A stretch of 51,880 bases of DNA from Tidjanibacter sp. (GCA_017396085.1 JAFQNC010000030.1:1-51880), one strand, 5' to 3'. Shown: positions 1 through 7,750, counted from the stretch's first letter. Made by a program: numbers and translations. The notes: a model not told the origin generated them from the sequence alone.

Positions 1-274
1 AATTGAGAATTGAGAATTGAGAATTGAGAAAGTTGCGAGAATTGACAAAACAAAGTTTTGTCTAAAATGCTCCCGCTCGGCACAGGCGTTGCCTGTTTTG
101 TGTAGATGTTGGGATTGCACTCTTTCGAGCCTTTGGATGCCAGCACGTAGCCTTTGCGCTCGCTTACTCGCATTTGCGAGAATTGAGAATTTTCCCTAAG
201 GTCCTTAAAGCCCTTAAAGCCCTTCAGAAAAAAAATATTTACTAATTACTCTTTACTAATTACTCTTTACCAAT
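1..274. repeat. Repeat mosaic downstream of the DUF4434 gene
   Basis: No gene is supported here. From left to right it holds heptamers of the AATTGAG type (1-33), a long copy of the dispersed B1 module beginning with the GACAAAAC/GTTTTGTC hairpin (44 to about 178), more AATTGAG units, an array of 9-bp units of the CCTTAAAGC type (about 199-229), and alternating ACTAATT/ACTCTTT heptamers (238-271). Compared with the 81-bp copies at 11737 and 18173, this B1 copy carries about 54 extra bases, including a CAGGC-GTT-GCCTG hairpin. A short open frame runs through the module but only because the module is GC-rich. The heptamers next to the DUF4434 stop read, on the minus strand, as AAAGAGT and AATTAGT, the stop-bearing orientation. 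Confidence 0.8.
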
Positions 275-1723
275 TCACTCCCCAACCCTCACCTCGTCAA
301 TGTAGCACTTGGAAGGGCAGGTGAGGACTATTTTGAGGTGCTTCACGCCATCGGTTTTGCGGAACAGGAGGAGTTCTTTCACCCACGCATCGTGGCGATT
401 GTTGGGCCACGCATAGGGCTGCTCCACGGCCAGCAGGGTGTAGTCCACCCCATCGGCCGAGCCATAGAGAGCCACCCTCTCGGGTAGGCAAACGCCCTCG
501 GGCACGTAGTTGAGCGCACCGAGGTGCAGGGCCACGCGGTCGGTTGCCTCCGCAAGAGTAACCTCAAAGTGGTGCTCTCCCTTGGGTAGCCTTATCCACC
601 CCTCGTGGGCGGTGTCCTCATCGGCCAACACCCCGTCTACCAGTCGTGGCTCCGAGCAGTGGGCAATCGGCAAACACTCCTCGCCGCTTACCCTCAGGGG
701 GCGGCGGAACATATCCCACAGTGCATACTCCTTTGCGGCCCTCACCGAGAGGTCGGGCTGACCGAGAGCGTAGGTGGAGCCCTCTTGGTCGAAAATTCCG
801 CACATCATAAACGACACAATGCGTTCCACGCCCGCCTCGCTTGCAGCCTCCAATTGGGCCACAAACCTCTCGGGTGCAGCCGGAATGAGTGCCGAGGTGC
901 GGTCGTTGGTGCCTCGCTCCCAAGTGAAACTCTCGCAGTTGGCCCACATCTCAATGGGGAGTGTGGAGTGTATGGCAGCCAAGCGTCTCCAATTCTCACG
1001 CAGTCGGGGCAGCGGGAAACGCTCCCTCACACATCCCACCTCGTCTTGATAGGCAATGATGTCCACCTTCAGGCGACCGATTTGGCGTGCGTAGTTGGGG
1101 TGCGAGAAGTCGGAGTTGAAAATTCCATAGGGCGAAATGAGTATCTTGGCCTCGGGAGTAAGCCCTCGGGCACGCTCGGTGAGGGCATTTACGGCCTCCA
1201 CAGCATAGTCGGTGAGCACCGGACCCAAGCAGTCCTCCACGGGCAGGTACCACCCATAGAAAGCCTTGTGGGAGCCAAAGAGTTCGGCCAACTCGGCCAT
1301 CATATCCATTTGTCGTTGCTTGATACGCGGGATACGCAGGTTGTCGTCTTGATTTTCGGCCCAGCCGGTGCTCATAAAGACCTTCATATCGTGCTCGGCC
1401 GCAGCATCCATAATGGCTTCCACGGGGCTCTTGCGCCCATCGGGATAGTGGTGGGGCATAAGTCGTGAGGGATAGAAGGCGAGCCCATCGTTGGCCACCG
1501 CCATAAAGATGAGGTACTCCATACCCATAGCGTTCATTTCGGCCACCTTCTCGGCCCAAAGTTCGGGGCTGGTCATATCCACCCCCGCAGGGTTGGTATA
1601 GCGGTTGCGCACATCTTGGTAGGCGAGGTTGATGAAGGTGCCGGTTACGGGTTTAATATTGCCTCCCCAAACCATTGAGGCACAAGCAAACAGGCAGAAA
1701 ATCGAGATTAAAAAACGTTTCAT
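275..1723 (-). CDS. DUF4434-type glycosidase-like secreted protein
   Basis: 482 aa. Residues 1-18 form a signal peptide (MKRFLISIFCLFACASMVWG region). The body looks like the TIM-barrel DUF4434 family of Bacteroidetes, which is related to glycoside hydrolases: the opening VTGTFINLAYQDV, a WYLPVED segment near residue 165 and a WANCESFTWE segment near 270 suit sugar-active sites. The last 120 residues (PERVALYGSADGVDY onward) look like a discoidin (F5/8-type) carbohydrate-binding fold. It probably acts on glycans outside the cytoplasm; the substrate is unknown. I chose the ATG at 1721-1723 because it gives a proper signal peptide and lies just downstream of a TACCTTTG box at 1743-1750. It is divergent from the gene at 1819. 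The stop codon directly abuts a heptamer array. Confidence 0.75.
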   Translation of the reverse strand: MKRFLISIFCLFACASMVWGGNIKPVTGTFINLAYQDVRNRYTNPAGVDMTSPELWAEKVAEMNAMGMEYLIFMAVANDGLAFYPSRLMPHHYPDGRKSPVEAIMDAAAEHDMKVFMSTGWAENQDDNLRIPRIKQRQMDMMAELAELFGSHKAFYGWYLPVEDCLGPVLTDYAVEAVNALTERARGLTPEAKILISPYGIFNSDFSHPNYARQIGRLKVDIIAYQDEVGCVRERFPLPRLRENWRRLAAIHSTLPIEMWANCESFTWERGTNDRTSALIPAAPERFVAQLEAASEAGVERIVSFMMCGIFDQEGSTYALGQPDLSVRAAKEYALWDMFRRPLRVSGEECLPIAHCSEPRLVDGVLADEDTAHEGWIRLPKGEHHFEVTLAEATDRVALHLGALNYVPEGVCLPERVALYGSADGVDYTLLAVEQPYAWPNNRHDAWVKELLLFRKTDGVKHLKIVLTCPSKCYIDEVRVGE

Positions 1724-1742
1724 AGCATTTTGTGGTTTGCCA

Positions 1743-1750
1743 CAAAGGTA
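1743..1750 (-). promoter_or_regulatory. -7 box (TACCTTTG) of the DUF4434 gene
   Basis: On the minus strand this reads TACCTTTG, a perfect match to the Bacteroidetes TAnnTTTG element, 19 bp upstream of the ATG. It is one arm of an inverted repeat whose other arm is the promoter of the divergent gene. Confidence 0.7.
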
Positions 1751-1797
1751 GTGCATTTTGTAAAAAAAAGTGTAACCTTTTTCCGCCATTGTGCCAC

Positions 1798-1805
1798 TAC
1801 CTTTG
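1798..1805 (+). promoter_or_regulatory. -7 box (TACCTTTG) of the DUF6549-like gene
   Basis: A perfect TAnnTTTG match 13 bp before the first in-frame ATG (1819), giving a very short leader. Confidence 0.65.
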
Positions 1806-1818
1806 CACAAAAACACCA

Positions 1819-2496
1819 ATGATTATGAAAAAAGTACCCATCATTACCCTCATCATCACCGTAGTGGCTCTTCTTCTGCTTGTTGGCAGTTGGTGGATTA
1901 TCCAACGCCAGTGTAGCGAAAACCGCCGTCTGTCCGAGAGCAACCGCACCCTCGCCGAACAAAACCAAGCACTCGCCTCACGCCTCAACCATTCCGACCA
2001 CCTCGTAGCCTCGCAGCGACTCTCCATAGGCCGTCTGCGGATGACCATCGGAGAGTTGGAAGAGTTGCGCCGAGAGGATGCCGAGCGCATCCGTGCCCTC
2101 GGTGTGGGCCTACGCAACGTGCGCACCTACACCCTCACCACCACCTCCACGTTGCTCGACACGCTCCTTGCCGCATCACCACAAAGCACTGTGGAAAAGG
2201 GAGTTAGGGCCGAGAGGTTGGCCGACAGCCTAAACTCCGAGCGATTGGCCGACAATCTGACCGACACCGCCATCCATTGGAGGGACCCTTGGGTGGACCT
2301 CTCCCTCACACCCCAACCCGATGGCTCCACACACCTCCACCTGCTCTGCCACGACACCCTCACACAGGTGGTCCACCGCATACCACACCGTTGGTGGATA
2401 TTCCGTTGGGGCACCAAGGCCCTCCGCCAAGAGATTCGCTCCTCCAACCCACACACAAAGATTGTATTCTCCGAATACATAGAAATTGAAAATTGA
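1819..2496 (+). CDS. DUF6549-like membrane-anchored coiled-coil protein
   Basis: 225 aa from ATG 1819, or 223 aa from ATG 1825. Residues 6-26 form one membrane segment, followed by a charged coiled-coil stretch (about 30-95) rich in leucine, glutamate and arginine. The C-terminus (HRIPHRWWIFRWGTKALRQE, then NPHTKIVFSEYIEI) resembles the conserved end of the DUF6549 family as I recall it. That family is common in Bacteroidales chromosomes, mobile elements and phage-like regions; its function is unknown. There are no phage genes nearby. The last residues EIEN and the TGA stop are made by GAAATT/GAAAATT heptamers, so the C-terminus is partly array-encoded. Its own promoter lies at 1798-1805. Confidence 0.6.
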   Translation: MIMKKVPIITLIITVVALLLLVGSWWIIQRQCSENRRLSESNRTLAEQNQALASRLNHSDHLVASQRLSIGRLRMTIGELEELRREDAERIRALGVGLRNVRTYTLTTTSTLLDTLLAASPQSTVEKGVRAERLADSLNSERLADNLTDTAIHWRDPWVDLSLTPQPDGSTHLHLLCHDTLTQVVHRIPHRWWIFRWGTKALRQEIRSSNPHTKIVFSEYIEIEN

Positions 2497-2512
2497 AAAT
2501 TGAAAATTTTGG

Positions 2513-2520
2513 TATCTTTG
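2513..2520 (+). promoter_or_regulatory. -7 box (TATCTTTG) of rsmE, probably leaderless
   Basis: A perfect TAnnTTTG match directly preceded by an array of TTGAAAA heptamers (about 2484-2510), which supplies TTG triplets in the -33 region (for example 2493-2495). The rsmE ATG begins only 4 bases after the box, about where transcription should start. Confidence 0.7.
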
Positions 2521-2524
2521 CGGT

Positions 2525-3232
2525 ATGTTACTATTCTATGCACCCGACATAACCACACCCCTCTACACCCTTGACGAGGTGGAGAGTGGGCACTGCGTGA
2601 GAGTGTTGCGCCTGCGCGAGGGCGACACCCTCAACATTACCGATGGACGTGGCACCCTCTATGATGCCGAGGTGGTGGACCCCCACCCCAAGCGTTGCTC
2701 GGTGCGCATTGTGGCCGAGCACCACAACTGGGAGCAGAGGCCCTACACACTCACCGTGGCGGTGGCCCCCACCAAGAACATCGACCGCATCGAGTGGTTT
2801 GTGGAGAAGGCCACCGAGTGTGGCATCGACCGCATAATCCCCACCCTGTGCGACCACTCCGAGCGCAAGGTGGTCAAGGGCGAGCGACTCGACAAAATCG
2901 CCATCAGCGCAATGAAGCAGTCGCTCAAAGCCTACCTGCCACAGATTGACCCCCTCACACCCCTACGTGAGGTGTTGGCAATGCCATTTGAGGGTACCAA
3001 ACTCATCGCCCACTGCGAGGAGGGGCTCCCGAGGGTGTTCATCGGTGAGGAGTTGCGCAAGGGGGAGAACGTGTTGGTGCTGATTGGCCCCGAGGGCGAC
3101 TTCAGCCCCGAGGAGATTGCTCTGGCAAGGGAGCAGGGCTTCCGAGAGGTAAGCCTCGGTGAGTGCCGACTGCGCACCGAAACCGCCGCCCTCGCCGCCG
3201 CAATGTTCACCGCATTTGTAAATAGTAATTAG
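2525..3232 (+). CDS. rsmE: 16S rRNA (uracil1498-N3)-methyltransferase RsmE
   Basis: 235 aa, the usual length. RsmE methylates N3 of U1498 in 16S rRNA using SAM. The N-terminal PUA-like domain (1-70) begins MLLFYAPDI, typical of Bacteroidetes RsmE, which fixes the start. The C-terminal SPOUT/trefoil-knot domain has the family signatures KATECGIDRIIP, SERKVVKGERL, LIGPEGDFSPEE (near 180) and LGECRLRTETAALAA (near 215). The start sits 4 bases behind a -7 box, so the mRNA is probably leaderless or nearly so. The last residues VNSN and the TAG stop fall inside AATTAGT/AAAGAGT heptamers. Confidence 0.95.
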   Translation: MLLFYAPDITTPLYTLDEVESGHCVRVLRLREGDTLNITDGRGTLYDAEVVDPHPKRCSVRIVAEHHNWEQRPYTLTVAVAPTKNIDRIEWFVEKATECGIDRIIPTLCDHSERKVVKGERLDKIAISAMKQSLKAYLPQIDPLTPLREVLAMPFEGTKLIAHCEEGLPRVFIGEELRKGENVLVLIGPEGDFSPEEIALAREQGFREVSLGECRLRTETAALAAAMFTAFVNSN

Positions 3233-3285
3233 TAAAGAGTAATTAGTAAATTGTCTTTAAGGACTTTAGGGAAAATTTTTCAATT
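3216..3285. repeat. Heptamer and 9-mer array between rsmE and chrA
   Basis: AATTAGT and AAAGAGT heptamers (3216-3250) are followed by a TTTAAGGACTTTAGGG segment of the 9-mer family and the GAAAATTTTTCAATT motif that ends many of these mosaics. The array overlaps the end of rsmE and the most upstream possible start of the next gene. Confidence 0.75.
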
Positions 3286-3865
3286 TATTTTGGCTTCTTT
3301 GTTTGACATATTTTGGTCGTTTCTGAAAATCGGTGCTTTCACCTTCGGTGGAGGCTATGCGATGATACCACTCATTGAGGCCGAGATGATACAAAAGCGG
3401 GGGTGGCTCACACGCGAGGAGTTCATCAACCAACTAACTCTTGCACAGAGTATTCCGGGGCCCATTGCACTCAACACGGCCGTCTTTGTGGGCTACAAAA
3501 CAAGGGGCGTAAAAGGTGCCCTTGCAGCCCTCGTGGGGGTGGTCATTCCCTCCTTCACAATCATCCTGCTGATTGCGCTCTACTTCACCGACTTCAAGGA
3601 CAACCCCACCGTGGCTGCCGCCTTCAAGGGTATGAGGCCCGCAGTGGTGGCACTCATTGCCGCCCCCATCATAAATATGGCGCGCGGTATGGGGTGGTGG
3701 AAGATTGGCATTGCACTCGGTGCGGCTGTGGTGATATGGCTGCTGGGTGTATCGCCCATACTATTTATAATAATAGGTGCCGCCGTTGGCATCGGCTGGT
3801 CGTTCCGCCCCGAGGGTGCAAGGGGTAGCAAGCAGGAGCGAGGAAAGGAGGATGGGGAGCAATGA
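3251..3865 (+). CDS. chrA: Chromate transporter family protein, first half (ChrA N-type)
   Basis: Up to 204 aa. This is one of two short CHR-domain proteins encoded in tandem that together correspond to a full-length ChrA; the family exports chromate or related anions by proton-linked transport. Family signatures are FWSFLKIGAFTFGGGYAMIP, then LTREEFINQLTLAQSIPGPIALN and FVGYKTRGVKGALAALVGVVIPS, with about five to six membrane segments. There is no ATG early in the frame: TTG codons at 3251, 3290 and 3299 are candidates. The first lies inside a dispersed repeat, so 3290 or 3299 is more likely the true start. The stop overlaps the next start by 4 bp (ATGA), implying translational coupling. Confidence 0.85.
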   Translation: MSLRTLGKIFQFILASLFDIFWSFLKIGAFTFGGGYAMIPLIEAEMIQKRGWLTREEFINQLTLAQSIPGPIALNTAVFVGYKTRGVKGALAALVGVVIPSFTIILLIALYFTDFKDNPTVAAAFKGMRPAVVALIAAPIINMARGMGWWKIGIALGAAVVIWLLGVSPILFIIIGAAVGIGWSFRPEGARGSKQERGKEDGEQ

Positions 3866-4383
3866 TTTACCTGCAACTACTCCTCTCGTACCTCAAAATC
3901 GGCTTCTTCGGCTTTGGCGGTGGCTATGCGATGATTTCGCTCATCTACAACGAGATAGTCGTGCAGCACGGCTGGCTCACTGCGGCCGAGATGGCCGATG
4001 TGGCCGCCATATCGCAGATGACCCCCGGCCCCATTGCCATCAACTGCGCCACCTATGTGGGCTACTCCGTTACGGGCACCGTGTGGGGCTCGGTGGTGGC
4101 CACACTGGCGGTGTGTCTGCCCTCGCTCACGCTGATGATGTTGGCCACCCGTTTCTACCTCAAACTCCACGCCAACAAGCACTTTGCGGGCGCTATGGAG
4201 GGTATGAAACCAATGATGATTGGCCTAATTCTCTCCTCGGCCCTAATGCTCTTTGGGCCCGAGACCTTCATTGATTGGAAGAGTTGGCTCATCTTTGGTG
4301 GCTGCTTTGTGGCCTCGGTGCGCAAGGTGAACCCCATCCTACTCATTGTGCTCTCGGCCGTGGCCGGCATTGTACTCTATTAA
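3862..4383 (+). CDS. chrA: Chromate transporter family protein, second half (ChrA C-type)
   Basis: 173 aa short CHR-domain protein, coupled to the preceding gene by a 4-bp ATGA overlap. It has the same signature order: LLSYLKIGFFGFGGGYAMIS, QHGWLTAAEMADVAAISQMT, PGPIAINCATYVGYSV, then GMKPMMIGLILSSALM. Membrane topology in such pairs is expected to be opposite to the partner, forming an antiparallel heterodimer (family knowledge). Substrate is not proven; chromate, sulfate or other anions are possible. A 211-bp AT-rich spacer follows with no recognisable gene. Confidence 0.85.
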   Translation: MIYLQLLLSYLKIGFFGFGGGYAMISLIYNEIVVQHGWLTAAEMADVAAISQMTPGPIAINCATYVGYSVTGTVWGSVVATLAVCLPSLTLMMLATRFYLKLHANKHFAGAMEGMKPMMIGLILSSALMLFGPETFIDWKSWLIFGGCFVASVRKVNPILLIVLSAVAGIVLY

Positions 4384-4594
4384 GGGGCACATTGGCACGA
4401 GTTTTGCTCCTTTGTGGGGTGAACTGTGCGTTAAGGCAGAGTAGGCTAAATGTGAAAAAACTCGTGTTTGATTTGGATATTAGGGGAAAATACTCTATCT
4501 TGCGCACAGTTTCAATTAAACTTTTTGTTTCACTAAAATTCATTTTTGCCTATCGAGAAATATCTACTCTAAACCAACAAAAAATATGTAGAGT

Positions 4595-5191
4595 ATGATA
4601 CGAAATTCTGTCAGTGGTGTGAGCAGCGACCAAGAGTTGCTCAACGCCTATCTCGCAGGCAACAATCAGGCTATTTCCCAACTCATCGAAAGGCACCGCA
4701 GGCGTGTCTACGACTATGTGTACATTATGGTCAAGGACCCCGAGGTGGCCGAGGATATTTGTCAGGAGACCTTTGTCAAGGCAGTGAGGGTAATCGAGCA
4801 GGGCCGCTATACGGACAATGGTAGGTTCCTCTCGTGGGTGATGCGAATCGCCCACAATCAGGTCATCGACCACTTCCGAGCCCAAAAGAAGGTGCAGGTT
4901 ACCAACGAAAGCGAAGCCGGCTACGACATCATCGGCACCCAACGATTGAGCGAAGGCTCCGTGGAGGACCAGATTGTCAGAGAACAAATCGAGGCCGACC
5001 TGCGCAAACTGATTGACAAGTTGCCCACCGAGCAGAGCGAGGTGGTCAAGATGCGCTACTATGGGGGCCTCTCCTTCAAGGAGATAGCCGAACAAACCGA
5101 GGTTAGCATCAACACCGCACTCGGCCGTATGCGCTATGCACTGACAAACCTCCGCAAGATGATTAAGGAAAATAAAATGATTTTGTCCTGA
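4595..5191 (+). CDS. ECF-family RNA polymerase sigma factor
   Basis: 198 aa. Region 2 spans about 25-95 (QLIERHRRRVYDYVYIMVKD and AEDICQETFVKAV) and region 4 about 135-190 (LPTEQSEVVKMRYYGGLSFK, then a helix-turn-helix EIAEQTEVSINTALGRMRYA). It would direct RNA polymerase to a specific gene set. This form is common as an orphan single-copy sigma in Bacteroidetes. No FecR-like anti-sigma gene is adjacent, but a 48-codon ORF follows 68 bp downstream before a strong terminator. The start at 4595 has no clear Shine-Dalgarno site. Confidence 0.9.
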   Translation: MIRNSVSGVSSDQELLNAYLAGNNQAISQLIERHRRRVYDYVYIMVKDPEVAEDICQETFVKAVRVIEQGRYTDNGRFLSWVMRIAHNQVIDHFRAQKKVQVTNESEAGYDIIGTQRLSEGSVEDQIVREQIEADLRKLIDKLPTEQSEVVKMRYYGGLSFKEIAEQTEVSINTALGRMRYALTNLRKMIKENKMILS

Positions 5192-5259
5192 CGTGATGCA
5201 ATAAACCCACGGCACGGTGCGTTATCTATTCAGATTAACCACAAAAAACGCATTTGCCT

Positions 5260-5406
5260 ATGGGAGAATTGGACTACAGTGAAAAGCAAAACTGTTTGTC
5301 GGGCAATGATGAGGAGTTGTTCCTCGAACACGTGGTGTGTGGAGAGCACGAGTTGCTCTACCTGGACACTTGCCTGCGTGAGATATTTGCCCAAACAGTG
5401 AATTAG
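5260..5406 (+). CDS. Small acidic protein downstream of the ECF sigma factor
   Basis: 48 aa (MGELDYSEKQNCL...EIFAQTVN). I do not recognise a family. It is acidic, has three cysteines (positions 12, 27, 38) and one histidine pair context (H24, H30), and has no membrane segment. It starts at the ATG 68 bp after the sigma stop and ends 21 bp before a strong terminator, so the two are probably co-transcribed. Position suggests a companion or modulator of the sigma factor; that is inference. The codons resemble the GC-rich usage of neighbours, which supports real coding, but the short length leaves doubt. Confidence 0.5.
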   Translation: MGELDYSEKQNCLSGNDEELFLEHVVCGEHELLYLDTCLREIFAQTVN

Positions 5407-5427
5407 GTGTTAGAGAAGTTTGATTGG

Positions 5428-5461
5428 GACGAGGAAGCCGTGAGGCCTCCTCGTCTTTTTT
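5428..5461 (+). terminator. Intrinsic terminator of the sigma factor operon
   Basis: GACGAGGA-A-GCC pairs with GGC-C-TCCTCGTC around a GTGA loop, followed by a run of seven T from 5455. Confidence 0.85.
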
Positions 5462-5486
5462 ATGTATGGTGCGACCTACCGCCACT

Positions 5487-5602
5487 GGGGCCGACTGGGA
5501 CTACTGGGGCTACTAAGGCTTTAAGGGCTTTAAGGACTTTAATGGCCTTAAGGCCTTTAGGGAAAATTCTCAATTCTCAATTCTCAATTTTGAGGCCCCT
5601 CT
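5487..5602. repeat. Repeat mosaic between sigma operon and pepD 3' end
   Basis: Degenerate GGGGCCGACTGGGACTACTG-type 9-mers, then CTTTAAGGG-type 9-mers (5515-5562), the GGGAAAATTCTCAATT motif and CTCAATT heptamers (to about 5590). On the minus strand, the direction of pepD, the heptamers read TTGAG, as at other 3' ends. Confidence 0.75.
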
Positions 5603-7060
5603 CTATTTCAGTCTGGCGAGCACAGCGGTGAGATGGCGCCAGAATTTGTCTACCGTGGCAATCTCCAATCGCTCATCGGGCGAGTGTACGCCACGCAGGG
5701 TGGGACCAAACGACACCATCTCCAAGTGGGGGTATTTCTCCAAAAAGAGGCCACACTCAAGTCCTGCGTGTATGGCCCTCACAACAGGTTCTTTATCAAA
5801 GAGTTCCACATAGGTATCCACACACACTTCAAGCAACTCGCTATTGGGGTTAGGAGCCCAGCCCGGGTAGCCATCGCCGTGCCAAACCTCGGCACCTGCA
5901 AGGCGGTAGATGGCCTCCACGGTGTGGGCTGCATCCCACTTGGCACTCTCCACCGAGGAGCGTTGGGAGGATACCACGGCAATCTTACCCTCGGGTTGGA
6001 ATTTGACCGATGCGAGGTTGGTGGAGGTCTCCACAAGGCCCGGCATTGCGTGGCTCATTGCAAGCACGCCGTTGGCCACGCCCACAAGCGAGAGCAGCAG
6101 CCCGCGTTGGGTGGTGTGGTCGATGACCATCTGCGGTGCCTGCTCGCACTCATCGGCGTGAATCCAGAAGCCCTCATCGGAGTATTGGAGTTCGGCCGCA
6201 ACCTCGTCTGCAAAAGCAACATAACGCTCGGCAAAGGGGTGCAGGTTTTCCTCGGGCACACCCACCACAGCCACAGCCTCACGCGGTATGGCATTACGCA
6301 GATTGCCACCATTAAAGTCGGCCAAGCGGAGGTCCCAGCGGTCGGTTGCTTCGGCCAGCAAGCGGGCCAAAATCTTGTTGGAGTTGCCGAGCCCATCGTT
6401 GATGTTGTCGCCGGAGTGTCCACCTTTGAGACCACCCACCTCTATGCGCATCCAGCGGTAGCCCTCGGGGGCGGGCTCGGGGATGTAGGTGAAGGTTGCG
6501 ATGGTGTCCACACCGCCCGCACAACCGATGAAAATCTCGCCCTCGTCTTCGGAGTCGAGGTTGAGCAGATACTTACCCGTGAGCATATCGGGAGCGAGGT
6601 TGAAGGCACCCGTGAGTCCCGTCTCCTCATCCACTGTGAAGAGCGCCTCAATGGCGGGGTGAGCGAGCGACTCGTCCACCAACACGGCCAACGCTGCGGC
6701 CATACCGATACCGCAATCGGCACCGAGAGTGGTACCCTTTGCCTTCACCCAACCGCCATCAATGTAGGCCTCAATGGGGTCGGTCATAAAGTCGTGCTCC
6801 ACATCGCTGTTTTTCTCGCACACCATATCCGTATGAGCCTGAAGCACAACTGTTTCGGCATCCTCATAGCCCTCGGTTGCGGGCTTGCGGATAACCACAT
6901 TGCCGGCCTCATCAACCTTGTAGTCAAGGCTGTGGCGGGTGGCAAACTCCACCAAGTAGGCGGTGATTTTTTCTTCGTGTTTCGAGGGGCGAGGTACTCG
7001 TGTAATCTCGTCAAAAATCTGCCACACAAGGGCAGGCGAAAGGTTTGAAAGTTCAGACAT
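5603..7060 (-). CDS. pepD: Aminoacyl-histidine dipeptidase (peptidase D, M20 family)
   Basis: 485 aa, normal for the family. It hydrolyses Xaa-His dipeptides in the cytoplasm with two zinc ions. M20 features in order: start MSELSNLSPALVWQIFDEIT; metal ligands in VVLQAHTDMVCEKN (near 80) and LGADCGIGMAAALA (near 120), catalytic glutamate in ALFTVDEETGLTGAFN (near 150), a lid domain with IEVGGLKGGHSGDNIN (near 205), and the terminal ligand in LECGLFLEKYPHLEMVSFGP (near 440). The start at 7058-7060 matches family N-termini. It is divergent from ispF and stands alone. Confidence 0.95.
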   Translation of the reverse strand: MSELSNLSPALVWQIFDEITRVPRPSKHEEKITAYLVEFATRHSLDYKVDEAGNVVIRKPATEGYEDAETVVLQAHTDMVCEKNSDVEHDFMTDPIEAYIDGGWVKAKGTTLGADCGIGMAAALAVLVDESLAHPAIEALFTVDEETGLTGAFNLAPDMLTGKYLLNLDSEDEGEIFIGCAGGVDTIATFTYIPEPAPEGYRWMRIEVGGLKGGHSGDNINDGLGNSNKILARLLAEATDRWDLRLADFNGGNLRNAIPREAVAVVGVPEENLHPFAERYVAFADEVAAELQYSDEGFWIHADECEQAPQMVIDHTTQRGLLLSLVGVANGVLAMSHAMPGLVETSTNLASVKFQPEGKIAVVSSQRSSVESAKWDAAHTVEAIYRLAGAEVWHGDGYPGWAPNPNSELLEVCVDTYVELFDKEPVVRAIHAGLECGLFLEKYPHLEMVSFGPTLRGVHSPDERLEIATVDKFWRHLTAVLARLK

Positions 7061-7138
7061 AAAATGTGTATTATTAAAATTTTTTAATATCTCCACTTGT
7101 GGCACCCCCGACATTGCCCACCGAGGGAGTTCCCCTGT

Positions 7139-7195
7139 GGGTGCAAAAAGTTTGCCTTTGGGGTGCAAAAAGATTGCCTTCGGAGTGTAAAGGTA
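7139..7195. repeat. 22-bp tandem repeat upstream of ispF
   Basis: Two nearly identical 22-bp units (GGGTGCAAAAAGTTTGCC..., GGGTGCAAAAAGATTGCC...) starting at 7139 and 7161, and a decayed third from 7183. The array ends 14 bp before the ispF -7 box. Confidence 0.75.
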
Positions 7196-7208
7196 GGAAA
7201 AAGTTTTG

Positions 7209-7216
7209 TAATTTTG
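7209..7216 (+). promoter_or_regulatory. -7 box (TAATTTTG) of ispF
   Basis: Matches TAnnTTTG, 36 bp before the ispF ATG. A good -33 TTTG is not obvious. Confidence 0.55.
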
Positions 7217-7252
7217 TGGCACAAACCTCATCAAGAGAAAAATTTGCACCCT

Positions 7253-7750
7253 ATGAGAATCGGCTTTGGATATGACGTACACGCTCTGGCAGAGGGACTT
7301 GACCTCGTGTTGGGCGGCGTGAAGGTACCCTCGCAGGTGGGCTGTGTGGCCCACTCCGATGGCGATGTGGCCATCCACGCCCTGTGTGATGCTCTGCTGG
7401 GTGCGCTTGCGTTGGGCGACATCGGCAAACTCTTTCCCGACACCGATGCAGCCTACAAGGGTATCGACAGCACCATCCTGCTGGAACGCACCATCGAACT
7501 CATCCACAAAGAGGGCTATGAGGTTGGCAATGTGGACATTACCATCGCCCTTCAAGCCCCCAAGTTACGCCCCTACATTGACCAAATGAGAGCCCGCTTG
7601 GCGGAGGTTATGGGTGTGGAGGTGGAGGCCGTCTCGGTGAAGGCCACCACCACGGAGAGGCTCGGTTTTGAGGGCCGAGGTGAGGGTGTGTCGGCCTACG
7701 CTGTGGTGCTTCTCAAGGGGAACATCTTGGAGAAAACGCTCTTCTCCTAA
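7253..7750 (+). CDS. ispF: 2-C-methyl-D-erythritol 2,4-cyclodiphosphate synthase
   Basis: 165 aa, standard length. IspF cyclises CDP-methylerythritol 2-phosphate to MEcPP in the non-mevalonate isoprenoid pathway, which feeds undecaprenyl phosphate used by MraY and MurG nearby. Family motifs: MRIGFGYDVHAL at the start (metal-binding Asp and His), HSDGDVAIHALCDALLGALA (near 35), GDIGKLFPDTD (near 55), and KATTTERLGFEGRGEGVSA (near 135). I chose the ATG at 7253; the frame is open further upstream but that stretch covers the promoter and a tandem repeat. Confidence 0.96.
   Translation: MRIGFGYDVHALAEGLDLVLGGVKVPSQVGCVAHSDGDVAIHALCDALLGALALGDIGKLFPDTDAAYKGIDSTILLERTIELIHKEGYEVGNVDITIALQAPKLRPYIDQMRARLAEVMGVEVEAVSVKATTTERLGFEGRGEGVSAYAVVLLKGNILEKTLFS

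Larger units (their letters stand above)
1743..1805. repeat. Inverted repeat joining two divergent promoters
   Basis: CAAAGGTAGTG (1743-1753) and CACTACCTTTG (1795-1805) are perfect 11-bp inverted arms 41 bp apart. Each arm contains the -7 box of the gene on its side plus the next three bases. The symmetry goes beyond the consensus, so the arms could also be a shared operator; that part is inference. Confidence 0.6.

Noticed and set aside
17..199. 60-codon open frame in the left repeat mosaic; a similar one at 11746-11964
   Set aside because: Both are translations of the B1 repeat module in a noncoding spacer; homology between them is repeat homology, not gene conservation.
1819..2496. Prophage remnant suggested by the DUF6549-like gene
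   Set aside because: No other phage gene, integrase or attachment site nearby; neighbours are housekeeping genes.
5633..7048. Plus-strand open frame (471 codons) over pepD
   Set aside because: Shadow of an intact M20 peptidase gene.
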